Shown here: piece after piece, positions 12,295-25,395 of the stretch
How the letters are laid out: every line of letters starts with the position of its first letter
Numbering within the stretch: the stretch's first letter is position 1
Assembly: GCA_020002185.1 (NCBI GenBank)
Contig: CM034534.1
Span: 10,059,492-10,123,491 of the forward strand
DNA: 64,000 bases
DNA from: Paraescarpia echinospica
Taxonomy: Eukaryota > Annelida > Polychaeta > Sabellida > Siboglinidae
Direction: 5' to 3'
Translations under genes and position numbers: made by a program
The notes under the pieces: generated by a model
What the model was told of the DNA's origin: nothing
The model's input: only the letters and a program-made list of their open reading frames with translations
Databases searched by the model: none

Positions 12295-14546
12295 ATGTGT
12301 GTGTTGCATGATATATGTCTAGCCTTCGTGAAGATTTGTAGCATGCAGGACATCTATTTAGGGAAAGACCATATTAAGGATCCGTCCGCCGAAAGAGTGC
12401 ACTTGAAAATACTGTTTTGGTGTGATATGCGTCAGTTTTTCTCAAACACTTTGACGTGTGACATGTTTGTCTCGTGAATACTGAATTAGACAAGATAAAA
12501 CATCAAATGGGATTGAGTTTTCACACCCATAACTTACGTACTATTTTCTTGTAACTTACGTGACGGAGATGAAAGGGTAACATACATTCCTCTTTGTGGT
12601 TAATCTAGATGTGTGTGTTGCATGATATCAGTCTAGCCTTTATGAAGATTTATAGTATGCAGGACATATATTTGAGGTAAGACCATATTAAGGAGGATCC
12701 GTCCGCCGAATGAGTGCACTTGAAAATACAGTTTTGATGTGATATGCGTGAGTTTTTCTCGAACACCTTGACATGGGACATGTTTGTCTCTTGAATACTG
12801 AATGTACTACTGCATTAGACAACATAAAACATGAAATGGGAATGAGTTTTCACACCCATAACTTACGAACTATTTTCTTGTAACTTACGTGACGGAGATG
12901 TAAGGGTAACTTACATTCCACTTTGTGGTTAATCTAGATGTGTGTGTTGCTTGATATCAGTCTAGCCTTCGTGAAGATTTGTAGTATGCAGGACATCTAT
13001 TTGGGGTAAGACCATATTAAGGATCCGTCCGCCGAAAGAGTGCACTTGAAAATACCGTTTTGGTGAGATATGCGTCAGTTTTTCTCAAACACTTTCACGT
13101 GGGACAGGTTTGTCTCGTGAATACTGAATTAGACAAGATAAAACATCAAATGGGATTGAGTTTTCACACCCATAACTTACGTACTATTTTCTTGTAACTT
13201 ACGTGACGGAGATGAAACGGTAACATACATTCCTCTTTGTGGTTAATCTAGATGTGTGTGTTGCATGATATCAGTCTAGCCTTCATGAAGATTTATAGTA
13301 TGCAGGACATCTATTTGAGGTAAGACCATATTAAGGAGGATCCGTCCGCCGAATGAGTGCACTTGAAAATACAGTTTTGATGTGATATGCGTGAGTTTTT
13401 CTCGAACACCTTGACATGGGACATGTTCGTCTCTTGAATACTGAATGTACTACTGCATTAGACAACATAAAACATCAAATGGGAATGAGTTTTCACACCC
13501 ATAACTTACGAACTATTTTCTTGTAACTTACGTGACGGAGATGTAAGGGTAACTTACATTCCCCTTTGTGGTTAATCTAGATGTGTGTGATGCTTGATAT
13601 CAGTCTAGCCTTCGTGAAGATTTGTAGTATGCAGGACATCTATTTGGGGTAAGACCATATTAAGGATCCGTCCGCCGAAAGAGTGCACTTGAAAATACCG
13701 TTTTGGTGAGATATGCGTCAGTTTTTCTCAAACACTTTCACGTGGGACATGTTTGTGTCGTGAATACTGAATTAGACAAGATAAAACATCAAATGGGATT
13801 GAGTTTTCACACCCATAACTTACGTACTATTTTCTTGTAACTTACGTGACGGAGATGAAAGCGTAACATACATTCCTATTTGTGGTTAATCTAGTTGTGT
13901 GTGTTGGTGGATATCAGTCTAGCCTTCGTGAAGATTTGTACTATGCAGGACATCTATTTGGGGTAAGACCATATTAACGATCCGTCCGCCGAAAGAGTGC
14001 ACTTCAAAATACCGTTTTTGTGTGATATGCGTGAGTTTTTCTCAAACACTTTGACGTGGGACATGTTTGTCTCGTGAATACTGAATGTACTACTGCATTA
14101 GACAAGATAAAATATCAAATGGGAATGAGTTTTCACACCCATAACTTACGTACTATTTTCTTGTAACTTACGTGACGGAGATGAAAGGGTAACATACATT
14201 CCCATTTGTTAATAATCTAGATGTGTGTGTAGCTTGATATCAGTTTAGCATTCTTGACGATTTGCAGCATGCAGGACATCTATTTTGGGAAAGACCATAT
14301 TAAGGATCCGTCCGCCGAAAGAGTGCACTTGAAAATACCGTTTTGGTGTGATATGCGTGAGTTTTTCTCGAACACTTTGATATGGGACATGTTTGTTTCG
14401 TGAATACTGAATGTACTACTGCATTAGACAACATAAAACATCAAATGGGAATGAGTTTTCACACCCATAACTTACGTACGATTTTCTTGTAACTTACGTG
14501 ACGGAGATGAAAGGGTAACATACATTCCTCTTTGTGGTTAATCTAG
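12295..14546 (+). repeat. Heptameric variant unit A-B-C-B-C-D-E (2252 bp)
   Basis: The length is exactly the sum 314+329+314+329+314+326+326. It equals the pentamer with an extra B-C dimer. The two B-C pairs are not identical: the first C has GACAGGTTTGTC and GAAACGGTAAC, while the second C has GTGTGATGCTTG. The extra pair therefore probably arose by exchange between different pentamers, not by a very recent local duplication. Confidence 0.88.
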
Positions 14547-16143
14547 ATGTGTGTGTTGCATGATATCTGTCTAGCCTTCGTGAAGATTTTTAGCATGCAG
14601 GACATCTATTTAAGGAAAGACCATATTAAGGATCCGTCCGCCGAAAGAGTGCACTTGAAAATACTGTTTTGGTGTGATATGCGTCAGTTTTTCTCAAACA
14701 CTTTGACGTGGGACATGTTTGTCTCGTGAATACTGAATTAGACAAGATAAAACATCAAATGGGATTGAGTTTTCACACCCATAACTTACGTACTATTTTC
14801 TTGTAACTTACGTGACGGAGATGAAAGGGTAACATACATTCCTCTTTGTGGTTAATCTAGATGTGTGTGTTGCATGATATCAGTCTAGCCTTCATGAAGA
14901 TTTATAGTATGCAGGACATCTATTTGAGGTAAGACCATATTAAGGAGGATCCGTCCGCCGAATGAGTGCACTTGAAAATACAGTTTTGATGTGATATGCG
15001 TGAGTTTTTCTCGAACACCTTGACATGGGACATGTTCGTCTCTTGAATACTGAATGTACTACTGCATTAGACAACATAAAACATCAAATGGGAATGAGTT
15101 TTCACACCCATAACTTACGAACTATTTTCTTGTAACTTACGTGACGGAGATGTAAGGGTAACTTACATTCCCCTTTGTGGTTAATCTAGATGTGTGTGAT
15201 GCTTGATATCAGTCTAGCCTTCGTGAAGATTTGTAGTATGCAGGACATCTATTTGGGGTAAGACCATATTAAGGATCCGTCCGCCGAAAGAGTGCACTTG
15301 AAAATACCGTTTTGGTGAGATATGCGTCAGTTTTTCTCAAACACTTTCACGTGGGACATGTTTGTTTCGTGAATACTGAATTAGACAACATAAAACATCA
15401 AATGGGATTGAGTTTTCACACCCATAACTTACGTACTATTTTCTTGTAACTTACGTGACGGAGATTAAAGGGTAACATACATTCCTATCTGTGGTTAATC
15501 TAGTTGTGTGTGTTGGTGGATATCAGTCTAGCCTTCGTGAAGATTTGTACTATGCAGGACATCTATTTGGGGTAAGACCATATTAACGATCCGTCCGCCG
15601 AAAGAGTGCACTTCAAAATACCGTTTTTGTGTGATATGCGTGAGTTTTTCTCAAACACTTTGACGTGGGACATGTTTGTCTCGTGAATACTGAATGTACT
15701 ACTGCATTAGACAAGATAAAACATCAAATGGGAATGAGTTTTCACACCCATAACTTACGTACTATTTTCTTGTAACTTACGTGACGGAGATGAAAGGGTA
15801 ACATACATTCCCATTTGTTAATAATCTAGATGTGTGTGTAGCTTGATATCAGTTTAGCATTCTTGACGATTTGCAGCATGCAGGACATCTATTTTGGGAA
15901 AGACCATATTAAGGATCCGTCCGCCGAAAGAGTGCACTTGAAAATACTGTTTTGGTGTAATATGCGTCAGTTTTTCTCAAACACTTTGAAGTGGGACATG
16001 TTTGTCTCGTGAATACTGAATTAGACAAGATAAAACATCAAATGGGATTGAGTTTTCACACCCATAACTTACGTACTATTTTCTTGTAACTTACGTGACG
16101 GAGATGAAACGGTAACATACATTCCTCTTTGTGGTTAATCTAG
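14547..16143 (+). repeat. Pentamer with E/A fusion as its last monomer
   Basis: A (14,547), B (14,861), C (15,190) and D (15,504) are normal. The monomer at 15,830 has an E head (GTAGCTTGATATCAG) but an A body (ACTGTTTTGG, GCGTCAG, no 12-bp block) and is therefore 314 bp long. It is followed directly by B at 16,144, so one E and one A have been merged into a single monomer and a full monomer length is missing. Confidence 0.85.
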
Positions 16144-17440
16144 ATGTGTGTGTTGCATGATATCAGTCTAGCCTTCATGAAGATTTATAGTATGCAGGAC
16201 ATCTATTTGAGGTAAGACCATATTAAGGAGGATCCGTCCGCCGAATGAGTGCACTTGAAAATACAGTTTTGATGTGATATGCGTGAGTTTTTCTCGAACA
16301 CCTTGACATGGGACATGTTTGTCTCTTGAATACTGAATGTACTACTGCATTAGACAACATAAAACATCAAATGGGAATGAGTTTTCACACCCATAACTTA
16401 CGAACTATTTTCTTGTAACTTACGTGACGGAGATGTAAGGGTAACTTACATTCCCCTTTGTGGTTAATCTAGATGTGTGTGTTGCTTGATATCAGTCTAG
16501 CCTTCGTGAAGATTTGTAGTATGCAGGACATCTATTTGGGGTAAGAACATATTAAGGATCCGTCCGCCGAAAGAGTGCACTTGAAAATACCGTTTTGGTG
16601 AGATATGCGTCAGTTTTTCTCAAACACTTTCACGTGGGACATGTTTGTCTCGTGAATACTGAATTAGACAAGATAAAACATCAAATGGGATTGAGTTTTC
16701 ACACCCATAACTTACGTACTATTTTCTTGTAACTTACGTGACGGAGATGAAAGGGTAACATACATTCCTATTTGTGGTTAATCTAGTTGTGTGTGTTGGT
16801 GGATATCAGTCTAGCCTTCGTGAAGATTTGTACTATGCAGGACATCTATTTGGGGTAAGACCATATTAACGATCCGTCCGCCGAAAGAGTGCACTTCAAA
16901 ATACCGTTTTTGTGTGATATGCGTGAGTTTTTCTCAAACACTTTGACGTGGGACATGTTTGTCTCGTGAATACTGAATGTACTACTGCATTAGACAAGAT
17001 AAAATATCAAATGGGAATGAGTTTTCACACCCATAACTTACGTACTATTTTCTTGTAACTTACGTGACGGAGATGAAAGGGTAACATACATTCCCATTTG
17101 TTAATAATCTAGATGTGTGTGTAGCTTGAAATCAGTTTAGCATTCTTGACGATTTGCAGCATGCAGGACATCTATTTTGGGAAAGACCATATTAAGGATC
17201 CGTCCGCCGAAAGAGTGCACTTGAAAATACCGTTTTGGTGTGATATGCGTGAGTTTTTCTCGCGAACACTTTGATATGGGACATGTTTGTTTCGTGAATA
17301 CTGAATGTACTACTGCATTAGACAACATAAAACATCAAATGGGAATGAGTTTTCACACCCATAACTTACGTACGATTTTCTTGTAACTTACGTGACGGAG
17401 ATGAAAGGGTAACATACATTCCTCTTTGTGGTTAATCTAG

Positions 17441-18726
17441 ATGTGTGTGTTGCATGATATCTGTCTAGCCTTCGTGAAGATTTGTAGCATGCAGGACATC
17501 TATTTGAAGTAAGACCATATTAAGGAGGATCCGTCCACCGAATGAGTGCACTTGAAAATACAGTTTTGATGTGATATGCGTGAGTTTTTCTCGAACACCT
17601 TGACATGGGACATGTTTGTCTCTTGAATACTGAATGTACTACTGCATTAGACAACATAAAACATCAAATGGGAATGAGTTTTCACACCCATAACTTACGA
17701 ACTATTTTCTTGTAACTTACGTGACGGAGATGTAAGGGTAACTTACATTCCCCTTTGTGGTTAATCTAGATGTGTGTGTTGCTTGATATCAGTCTAGCCT
17801 TCGTGAAGATTTGTAGTATGCAGGACATCTATTTGGGGTAAGACCATATTAAGGATCCGTCCGCCGAAAGAGTGCACTTGAAAATACCGTTTTGGTGAGA
17901 TATGCGTCAGTTTTTCTCAAACACTTTCACGTGGGACATGTTTGTCTCGTGAATACTGAATTAGACAAGATAAAACATCAAATGGGATTGAGTTTTCACA
18001 CCCATAACTTACGTACTATTTTCTTGTAACTTACGTGACGGAGATGAAAGGGTAACATACATTCCTCTTTGTGGTTAATCTAGATGTGTGTGTTGCATGA
18101 TATCAGTCTAGCCTTCATGAAGATTTATAGTATGCAGGACATCTATTTGAGGTAAGACCATATTAAGGAGGATCCGTCCGCCGAATGAGTGCACTTGAAA
18201 ATACAGTTTTGATGTGATATGCGTGAGTTTTTCTCGAACACCTTGACATGGGACATGTTTGTCTCTTGAATACTGAATGTACTACTGCATTAGACAACAT
18301 AAAACATCAAATGGGAATGAGTTTTCACACCCATAACTTACGAACTATTTTCTTGTAACTTACGTGACGGAGATGAAAGGGTAACATTAATTCCCCTTTG
18401 TGGTTAATCTAGTTGCGTGTGTTGCTTGATATCAGTCTAGCCTTCGTGAAGATTTGTAGCATGCAGGACATCTATTTGGGGTAAGACCATATTAAGGATC
18501 CGTCCGCCGAAAGAGTGCACTTGAAAATACCGTTTTGGTGTGATATGCGTCAGTTTTTCTCAAACACTTTGACGTGGGACATGTTTGTCTCGTGAATACT
18601 GAATTAAACAAGATAAAACATCAAATGGGATTGAGTTTTCACACCCATAACTTACGTACTATTTTCTTGTAACTTACGTGACGGAGATGAAAGGGTAACA
18701 TACATTCCTATTTTTGGTTAATCTAG
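17441..18726 (+). repeat. Rearranged stretch with A/B and F/A fused monomers
   Basis: The monomer at 17,441 starts as A (GATATCTG, GTAGCATGC) and ends as B (TTTGAAGTAAG, GGAGGATCC, TTGATGTG). It is followed by C (17,770), B (18,084), then a monomer with the F head (TTGCGTGTG) and an A-like body (GTGTGATATGCGTCAG), then D (18,727). This is one of the few places in segment 2 where F sequence appears. Confidence 0.82.
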
Positions 18727-19366
18727 TTGTGTGTGTTGGTGGATATCAGTCTAGCCTTCGTGAAGATTTGTAGTATGCAGGACATCTATTTGGGGTAAGA
18801 CCATATTAACGATCCGTCCGCCGAAAGAGTGCACTTCAAAATACCGTTTTTGTGTGATATGCGTGAGTTTTTCTCAAACACTTTGACGTGGGACATGTTT
18901 GTCTCGTGAATACTGAATTAGACAAGATAAAACATCAAATGGGATTGAGTTTTCACACCCATAACTTACGTACTATTTTCTTGTAACTTACGTGACGGAG
19001 GTGAAAGGGTAACATACATTCCCATTTGTTATTAATCTAGATGTGTGTGTAGCTTGATATCAGTTTAGCATTCTTGACGATTTGCAGCATGCAGGACATC
19101 TATTTTGGGAAAGACCATATTAAGGATCCGTCCGCCGAAAGAGTGCACTTGAAAATACCGTTTTGGTGTGATATGCGTGAGTTTTTCTCGAACACTTTGA
19201 TATGGGACATGTTTGTTTCGTGAATACTGAATGTACTACTGCATTAGACAACATAAAACATCAAATGGGAATGAGTTTTCACACCCATAACTTACGTACG
19301 ATTTTCTTGTAACTTACGTGACGGAGATGAAAGGGTAACATACATTCCTCTTTGTGGTTAATCAAG

Positions 19367-20975
19367 ATGTGTGTGTTGCATGATATCTGTCTAGCCTTCG
19401 TGAAGATTTGTAGCATGCAGGACATCTATTTAGGGAAAGACCATATTAAGGATCCGTCCGCCGAAAGATTGCACTTGAAAATACTGTTTTGGTGTGATAT
19501 GCGTCAGTTTTTCTCAAACACTTTGACGTGGGACATGTTTGTCTCGTGAATACTGAATTAGACAAGATAAAACATCAAATGAGATTGAGTTTTCACACCC
19601 ATAACTTACGTACTATTTTCTTGTAACTTACGTGACGGAGATGAAAGGGTAACATACATTCCTCTTTGTGGTTAATCTAGATGTGTGTGTTGCATGATAT
19701 CAGTCTAGCCTTCATGAAGATTTATAGTATGCAGGACATCTATTTGAGGTAAGACCATATTAAGGAGGATCCGTCCGCCGAATGAGTGAACTTGAAAATA
19801 CAGTTTTGATGTGATATGCGTGAGTTTTTCTCGAACACCTTGACATGGGACATGTTTGTCTCTTGAATACTGAATGTACTACTGCATTAGACAACATAAA
19901 ACATCAAATGGGAATGAGTTTTCACACCCATAACTTACGAACTATTTTCTTGTAACTTACGTGACGGAGATGTAAGGGTAACTTACATTCCCCTTTGTGG
20001 TTAATCTAGATGTGTGTGTTGCTTGATATCAGTCTAGCCTTCGTGAAGATTTGTAGTATGCAGGACATCTATTTGGGGTAAGAACATATTAAGGATCCGT
20101 CCGCCGAAAGAGTGCACTTGAAAATACCGTTTTGGTGAGATATGCGTCAGTTTTTCTCAAACACTTTCACGTGGGACATGTTTGTCTCGTGAATACTGAA
20201 TTAGACAAGATAAAACATCAAATGGGATTGAGTTTTCACACCCATAACTTACGTACTATTTTCTTGTAACTTACGTGACGGAGATGAAAGGGTAACATAC
20301 ATTCCTATCTGTGGTTAATCTAGTTGTGTGTGTTGGTGGATATCAGTCTAGCCTTCGTGAAGATTTGTACTATGCAGGACATCTATTTGGGGTAAGACCA
20401 TATTAACGATCCGTCCGCCGAAAGAGTGCACTTCAAAATACCGTTTTTGTGTGATATGCGTGAGTTTTTCTCAAACACTTTGACGTGGGACATGTTTGTC
20501 TCGTGAATACTGAATGTACTACTGCATTAGACAAGATAAAACATCAAATGGGAATGAGTTTTCACACCCATAACTTACGTACTATTTTCTTGTAACTTAC
20601 GTGACGGAGATGAAAGGGTAACATACATTCCCATTTGTTAATAATCTAGATGTGTGTGTAGCTTGATATCAGTTTAGCATTCTTGACGATTTGCAGCATG
20701 CAGGACATCTATTTTGGGAAAGACCATATTAAGGATCCGTCCGCCGAAAGAGTGCACTTGAAAATACCGTTTTGGTGTGATATGCGTGAGTTTTTCTCGA
20801 ACACTTTGATATGGGACATGTTTGTTTCGTGAATACTGAATGTACTACTGCATTAGACAACATAAAACATCAAATGGGAATAAGTTTTCACACCCATAAC
20901 TTACGTACGATTTTCTTGTAACTTACGTGACGGAGATGGAAGGGTAACATACATTCCTCTTTGTGGTTAATCTAG
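19367..20975 (+). repeat. Higher-order repeat unit A-B-C-D-E (1609 bp)
   Basis: This is a complete pentamer. Its A monomer is the variant preceded by ATCAAG instead of ATCTAG, with AAAGATTGCAC and ATGAGATTGAG. The same A variant reappears at 25,396, in damaged form at 24,815, and in part just right of the first gap (10,901), so these units share a recent source. Confidence 0.92.
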
Positions 20976-22583
20976 ATGTGTGTGTTGCATGATATCTGTC
21001 TAGCCTTCGTGAAGATTTGTAGCATGCAGGACATCTATTTAGGGAAAGACCATATTAAGGATCCGTCCGCCGAAAGAGTGCACTTGAAAATACTGTTTTG
21101 GTGTGATATGCGTCAGTTTTTCTCAAACACTTTGACGTGGGACATGTTTGTCTCGTGAATACTGAATTAGACAAGATAAAACATCAAATGGGATTGAGTT
21201 TTCACACCCATAACTTACGTACTATTTTCTTGTAACTTACGTGACGGAGATGAAAGGGTAACATACATTCCTCTTTGTGGTTAATCTAGATGTGTGTATT
21301 GCATGATATCAGTCTAGCCTTCATGAAGATTTATAGTATGCAGGACATCTATTTGAAGTAAGACCATATTAAGGAGGATCCGTCCGCCGAATGAGTGCAC
21401 TTGAAAATACAGTTTTGATGTGATATGCGTGAGTTTTTCTCGAACACCTTGACATGGGACATGTTTGTCTCTTGAATACTGAATGTACTACTGCAATAGA
21501 CAACATAAAACATCAAATGGGAATGAGTTTTCACATCCATAACTTACGAACTATTTTCTTGTAACTTACGTGACGGAGATGTAAGGGTAACTTACATTCC
21601 CCTTTGTGGTTAATCTAGATGTGTGTGTTGCTTGATATCAGTCTAGCCTTCGTGAAGATTTGTAGTATGCAGGACATCTATTTGGGGTAAGACCATATTA
21701 AGGATCCGTCCGCCGAAAGAGTGCACTTGAAAATACCGTTTTGGTGAGATATGCGTCAGTTTTTCTCAAACACTTTCACGTGGGACATGTTTGTCTCGTG
21801 AATACTGAATTAGACAAGATAAAACATCAAATGGGATTGAGTTTTCACACCCATAACTTACGTACTATTTTCTTGTAACTTACGTGACGGAGATGAAAGG
21901 GTAACATACATTCCTATTTGTGGTTAATCTAGTTGTGTGTGTTGGTGGATTTCAGTCTAGCCTTCGTGAAGATTTGTACTATGCAGGACATCTATTTGGG
22001 GTAAGACAATATTAACGATCCGTCCGCCGAAAGAGTGCACTTCAAAATACCGTTTTTGTGTGATATGCGTGAGTTTTTCTCAAACACTTTGACGTGGGAC
22101 ATGTTTGTCTCGTGAATACTGAATGTACTACTGCATTAGACAAGATAAAACATCAAATGGGAATGAGTTTTCACACCCATAACTTACGTACTATTTTCTT
22201 GTAACTTACGTGACGGAGATGAAAGGGTAACATACATTCCCATTTGTTAATAATCTAGATGTGTGTGTAGCTTGGTATCAGTTTAGCATTCTTGACGATT
22301 TGCAGCATGCAGGACATCTATTTTGGGAAAGACCATATTAAGGATCCGTCCGCCGAAAGAGTGCACTTGAAAATACCGTTTTGGTGTGATATGCGTGAGT
22401 TTTTTCGAACACTTTGATATGGGACATGTTTATTTCGTGAATACTGAATGTACTACTGCATTAGACAACATAAAACATCAAATGGGAATGAGTTTTCACA
22501 CCCATAACTTACGTACGATTTTCTTGTAACTTACGTGACGGAGATGAAAGGGTAACATACATTCCTCTTTGTGGTTAATCTAG
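20976..22583 (+). repeat. Higher-order repeat unit A-B-C-D-E (1608 bp), reference copy
   Basis: Monomers start at A 20,976, B 21,290, C 21,619, D 21,933 and E 22,259. BamHI sites (GGATCC) lie at 21,059 (A), 21,376 (B), 21,702 (C) and 22,342 (E); D has CGATCC and is uncut. E is 1 bp short (GAGTTTTTTCGAAC), which explains 1,608 instead of 1,609. B carries private changes (GTGTATTGC, TTTGAAGTAAG, GCAATAGAC). Confidence 0.94.
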
Positions 22584-24192
22584 ATGTGTGTGTTGCATGA
22601 TATCTGTCTAGCCTTCGTGAAGATTTGTAGCATGCAGGACATCTATTTGGGGAAAGACCATATTAAGGATCCGTCCGCCGAAAGAGTGCACTTGAAAATA
22701 CTGTTTTGGTGTGATATGCGTCAGTTTTTCTCAAACACTTTGACGTGGGACATGTTTGTCTCGTGAATACTGAATTAGACAAGATAAAACATCAAATGGG
22801 ATTGAGTTTTCACACCCATAACTTACGTACTATTTTCTTGTAACTTACGTGACGGAGATGAAAGGGTAACATACATTCCTCTTTGTGGTTAATCTAGATG
22901 TGTGTGTTGCATGATATCAGTCTAGCCTTCATGAAGATTTATAGTATGCAGGACATCTATTTGAGGTAAGACCATATTAAGGAGGATCCGTCCGCCGAAT
23001 GAGTGCACTTGAAAATACAGTTTTGATGTGATATGCGTGAGTTTTTCTCGAACACCTTGACATGGGACATGTTTGTCTCTTGAATACTGAATGTACTACT
23101 GCATTAGACAACATAAAACATCAAATGGGAATGAGTTTTCACACCCATAACTTACGAACTATTTTCTTGTAACTTACGTGACGGAGATGTAAGGGTAACT
23201 TACATTCCCCTTTGTGGTTAATCTAGATGTGTGTGTTGCTTGATATCAGTCTAGCCTTCGTGAAGATTTGTAGCATGCAGGACATCTATTTGGGGTAAGA
23301 CCATATTAAGGATCCGTCCGCCGAAAGAGTGCACTTGAAAATACCGTTTTGGTGAGATATGCGTCAGTTTTTCTCAAACACTTTGACGTGGGACATGTTT
23401 GTCTCGTGAATACTGAATTAGACAAGATAAAACATCAAATGGGATTGAGTTTTCACACCCATAACTTACGTACTATTTTCTTGTAACTTACGTGACGGAG
23501 ATGAAAGGGTAACATACATTCCTATTTGTGGTTAATCTAGTTGTGTGTGTTGGTGGATATCAGTCTAGCCTTCGTGAAGATTTGTACTATGCAGGACATC
23601 TATTTGGGGTAAGACCATATTAACGATCCGTCCGCCGAAAGAGTGCACTTCAAAATACCGTTTTTGTGTGATATGCGTGAGTTTTTCTCAAACACTTTGA
23701 CGTGGGACATGTTTGTCTCGTGAATACTGAATGTACTACTGCATTAGACAACATAAAACATCAAATGGGAATGAGTTTTCACACCCATAACTTACGTACT
23801 ATTTTCTTGTAACTTACGTGACGGAGATGAAAGGGTAACATACATTCCCATTTGTTAATAATCTAGATGTGTGTGTAGCTTGGTATCAGTTTAGCATTCT
23901 TGACGATTTGCAGCATGCAGGACATGTATTTTGGGAAAGACCATATTAAGGATCCGTCCGCCGAAAGAGTGCACTTGAAAATACCGTTTTGGTGTGATAT
24001 GCGTGAGTTTTTCTCGAACACTTTGATATGGGACATGTTTGTTTCGTGAATACTGAATGTACTACTGCATTAGACAACATAAAACATCAAATGGGAATGA
24101 GTTTTCACACCCATAACTTACGTACGATTTTCTTGTAACTTACGTGACGGAGATGAAAGGGTAACATACATTCCTCTTTGTGGTTAATCTAG
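22584..24192 (+). repeat. Higher-order repeat unit A-B-C-D-E (1609 bp)
   Basis: A 22,584, B 22,898, C 23,227, D 23,541, E 23,867. By eye it differs from the preceding unit at about a dozen positions over 1.6 kb. The C monomer has GACGTGGG where most C copies have CACGTGGG. Confidence 0.93.
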
Positions 24193-25395
24193 ATGTGTGT
24201 GTTGCATGGATATCAGTCTAGCCTTCGTGAAGATTTGTAGTATGCAGGACATCTATTTGGGGTAAGACCATATTAACGATCCGTCCGCCGAAAGAGTGCA
24301 CTTCAAAATACCGTTTTTGTGTGATATGCGTCAGTTTTTCTCAAACACTTTGACGTGGGACATGTTTGTCTCGTGAATACTGAATTAGACAAGATAAAAC
24401 ATCAAATGGGATTGAGTTTTCACACCCATAACTTACGTACTATTTTCTTGTAACTTACGTGACGGAGATGAAAGGGTAACATACATTCCTATTTGTGGTT
24501 AATCTAGATGTGTGTGTTGCATATCATTAGCTTCCGATTTTGCAGGACATGTATTTGGGAAAGACCATATTAGGATCCGTCCGCCGAAAGAGTGCACTTG
24601 AAAATACCGTTTTGGTGTGATATGCGTGAGTTTTTCTCGAACACTTTGACATGGGACTTGTTTTTTTCGTGAATACTGAATGTACTACTGCATTAGACAA
24701 CATAAAACATCAAATGGGAATGAGTTTTCACACCCATAACTTACGTACGATTTTCTTGTAACTTACGTGACGGAGATGAAAGGGTAACATACATTCCCTT
24801 TGTGGTTAATCAAGATGTGTGTGTTGCATGATATCTGTCTAGCCTTCGTGAAGATTTGTAGCATGCAGGACATCTATTTGGGAAAGACCATATTAAGGAT
24901 CCGTCCGCCGAAAGATGCACTTGAAAATACGTTTTGGTGTGATATGCGTCAGTTTTTCTCAAACACTTTGACGTGGGACATGTTTGTCTCGTGAATACTG
25001 AATTAGACAAGATAAAACATCAAATGGATTGAGTTTTCACACCCATAACTTACGTACTATTTTCTTGTACTTACGTGACGGAGATGAAAGGGTAACATAC
25101 ATTCCTCTTTGTGGTTAATCTAGATGTGTGTGTTATGATATCAATCTAGCCTTCATGAGTTATAGTTCTCGTAAACCACTTTGAAAATAGTTTTGATGTG
25201 ATATGCGTGAGTTTTCTCGAACACTTTGATATGGGACATGTTTGTTTCGTGAATACTGAATGTACTACTGCATTAGACAACATAAAACATCAAATGGGAA
25301 TGAGTTTTCACACCCATAACTTACGTACGATTTTCTTGTAACTTACGTGACGGAGATGAAAGGGTAACATACATTCCTCTTTGTGGTTAATCAAG
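24193..25395 (+). repeat. Disturbed satellite stretch: A/D fusion then indel-rich copy
   Basis: 24,193-24,510 has an A head fused to D (GCATGGATATCAG, TAACGATCC). From about 24,515 to 25,200 the sequence is full of small deletions relative to every other monomer: ATTAGGATCC, AAAGATGCAC, AATACGTTTT, ATGGATTGAG, TTGTACTTACG, TGTTATGATATC and a collapsed stretch near 25,160. The damaged A (24,815) and B (with ATATCAATCTAG) match the variants of the clean A-B pair at 25,396-26,000. Uncorrected sequencing error with false duplication is a likely cause; true decay is possible. Confidence 0.8.

Noticed and set aside
20976..22583. CENP-B box in the monomer (reverse strand TTCGGCGGACGG)
   Set aside because: It matches the TTCG and the internal A, but the required CGGG block reads GATC, so it is not a canonical box.
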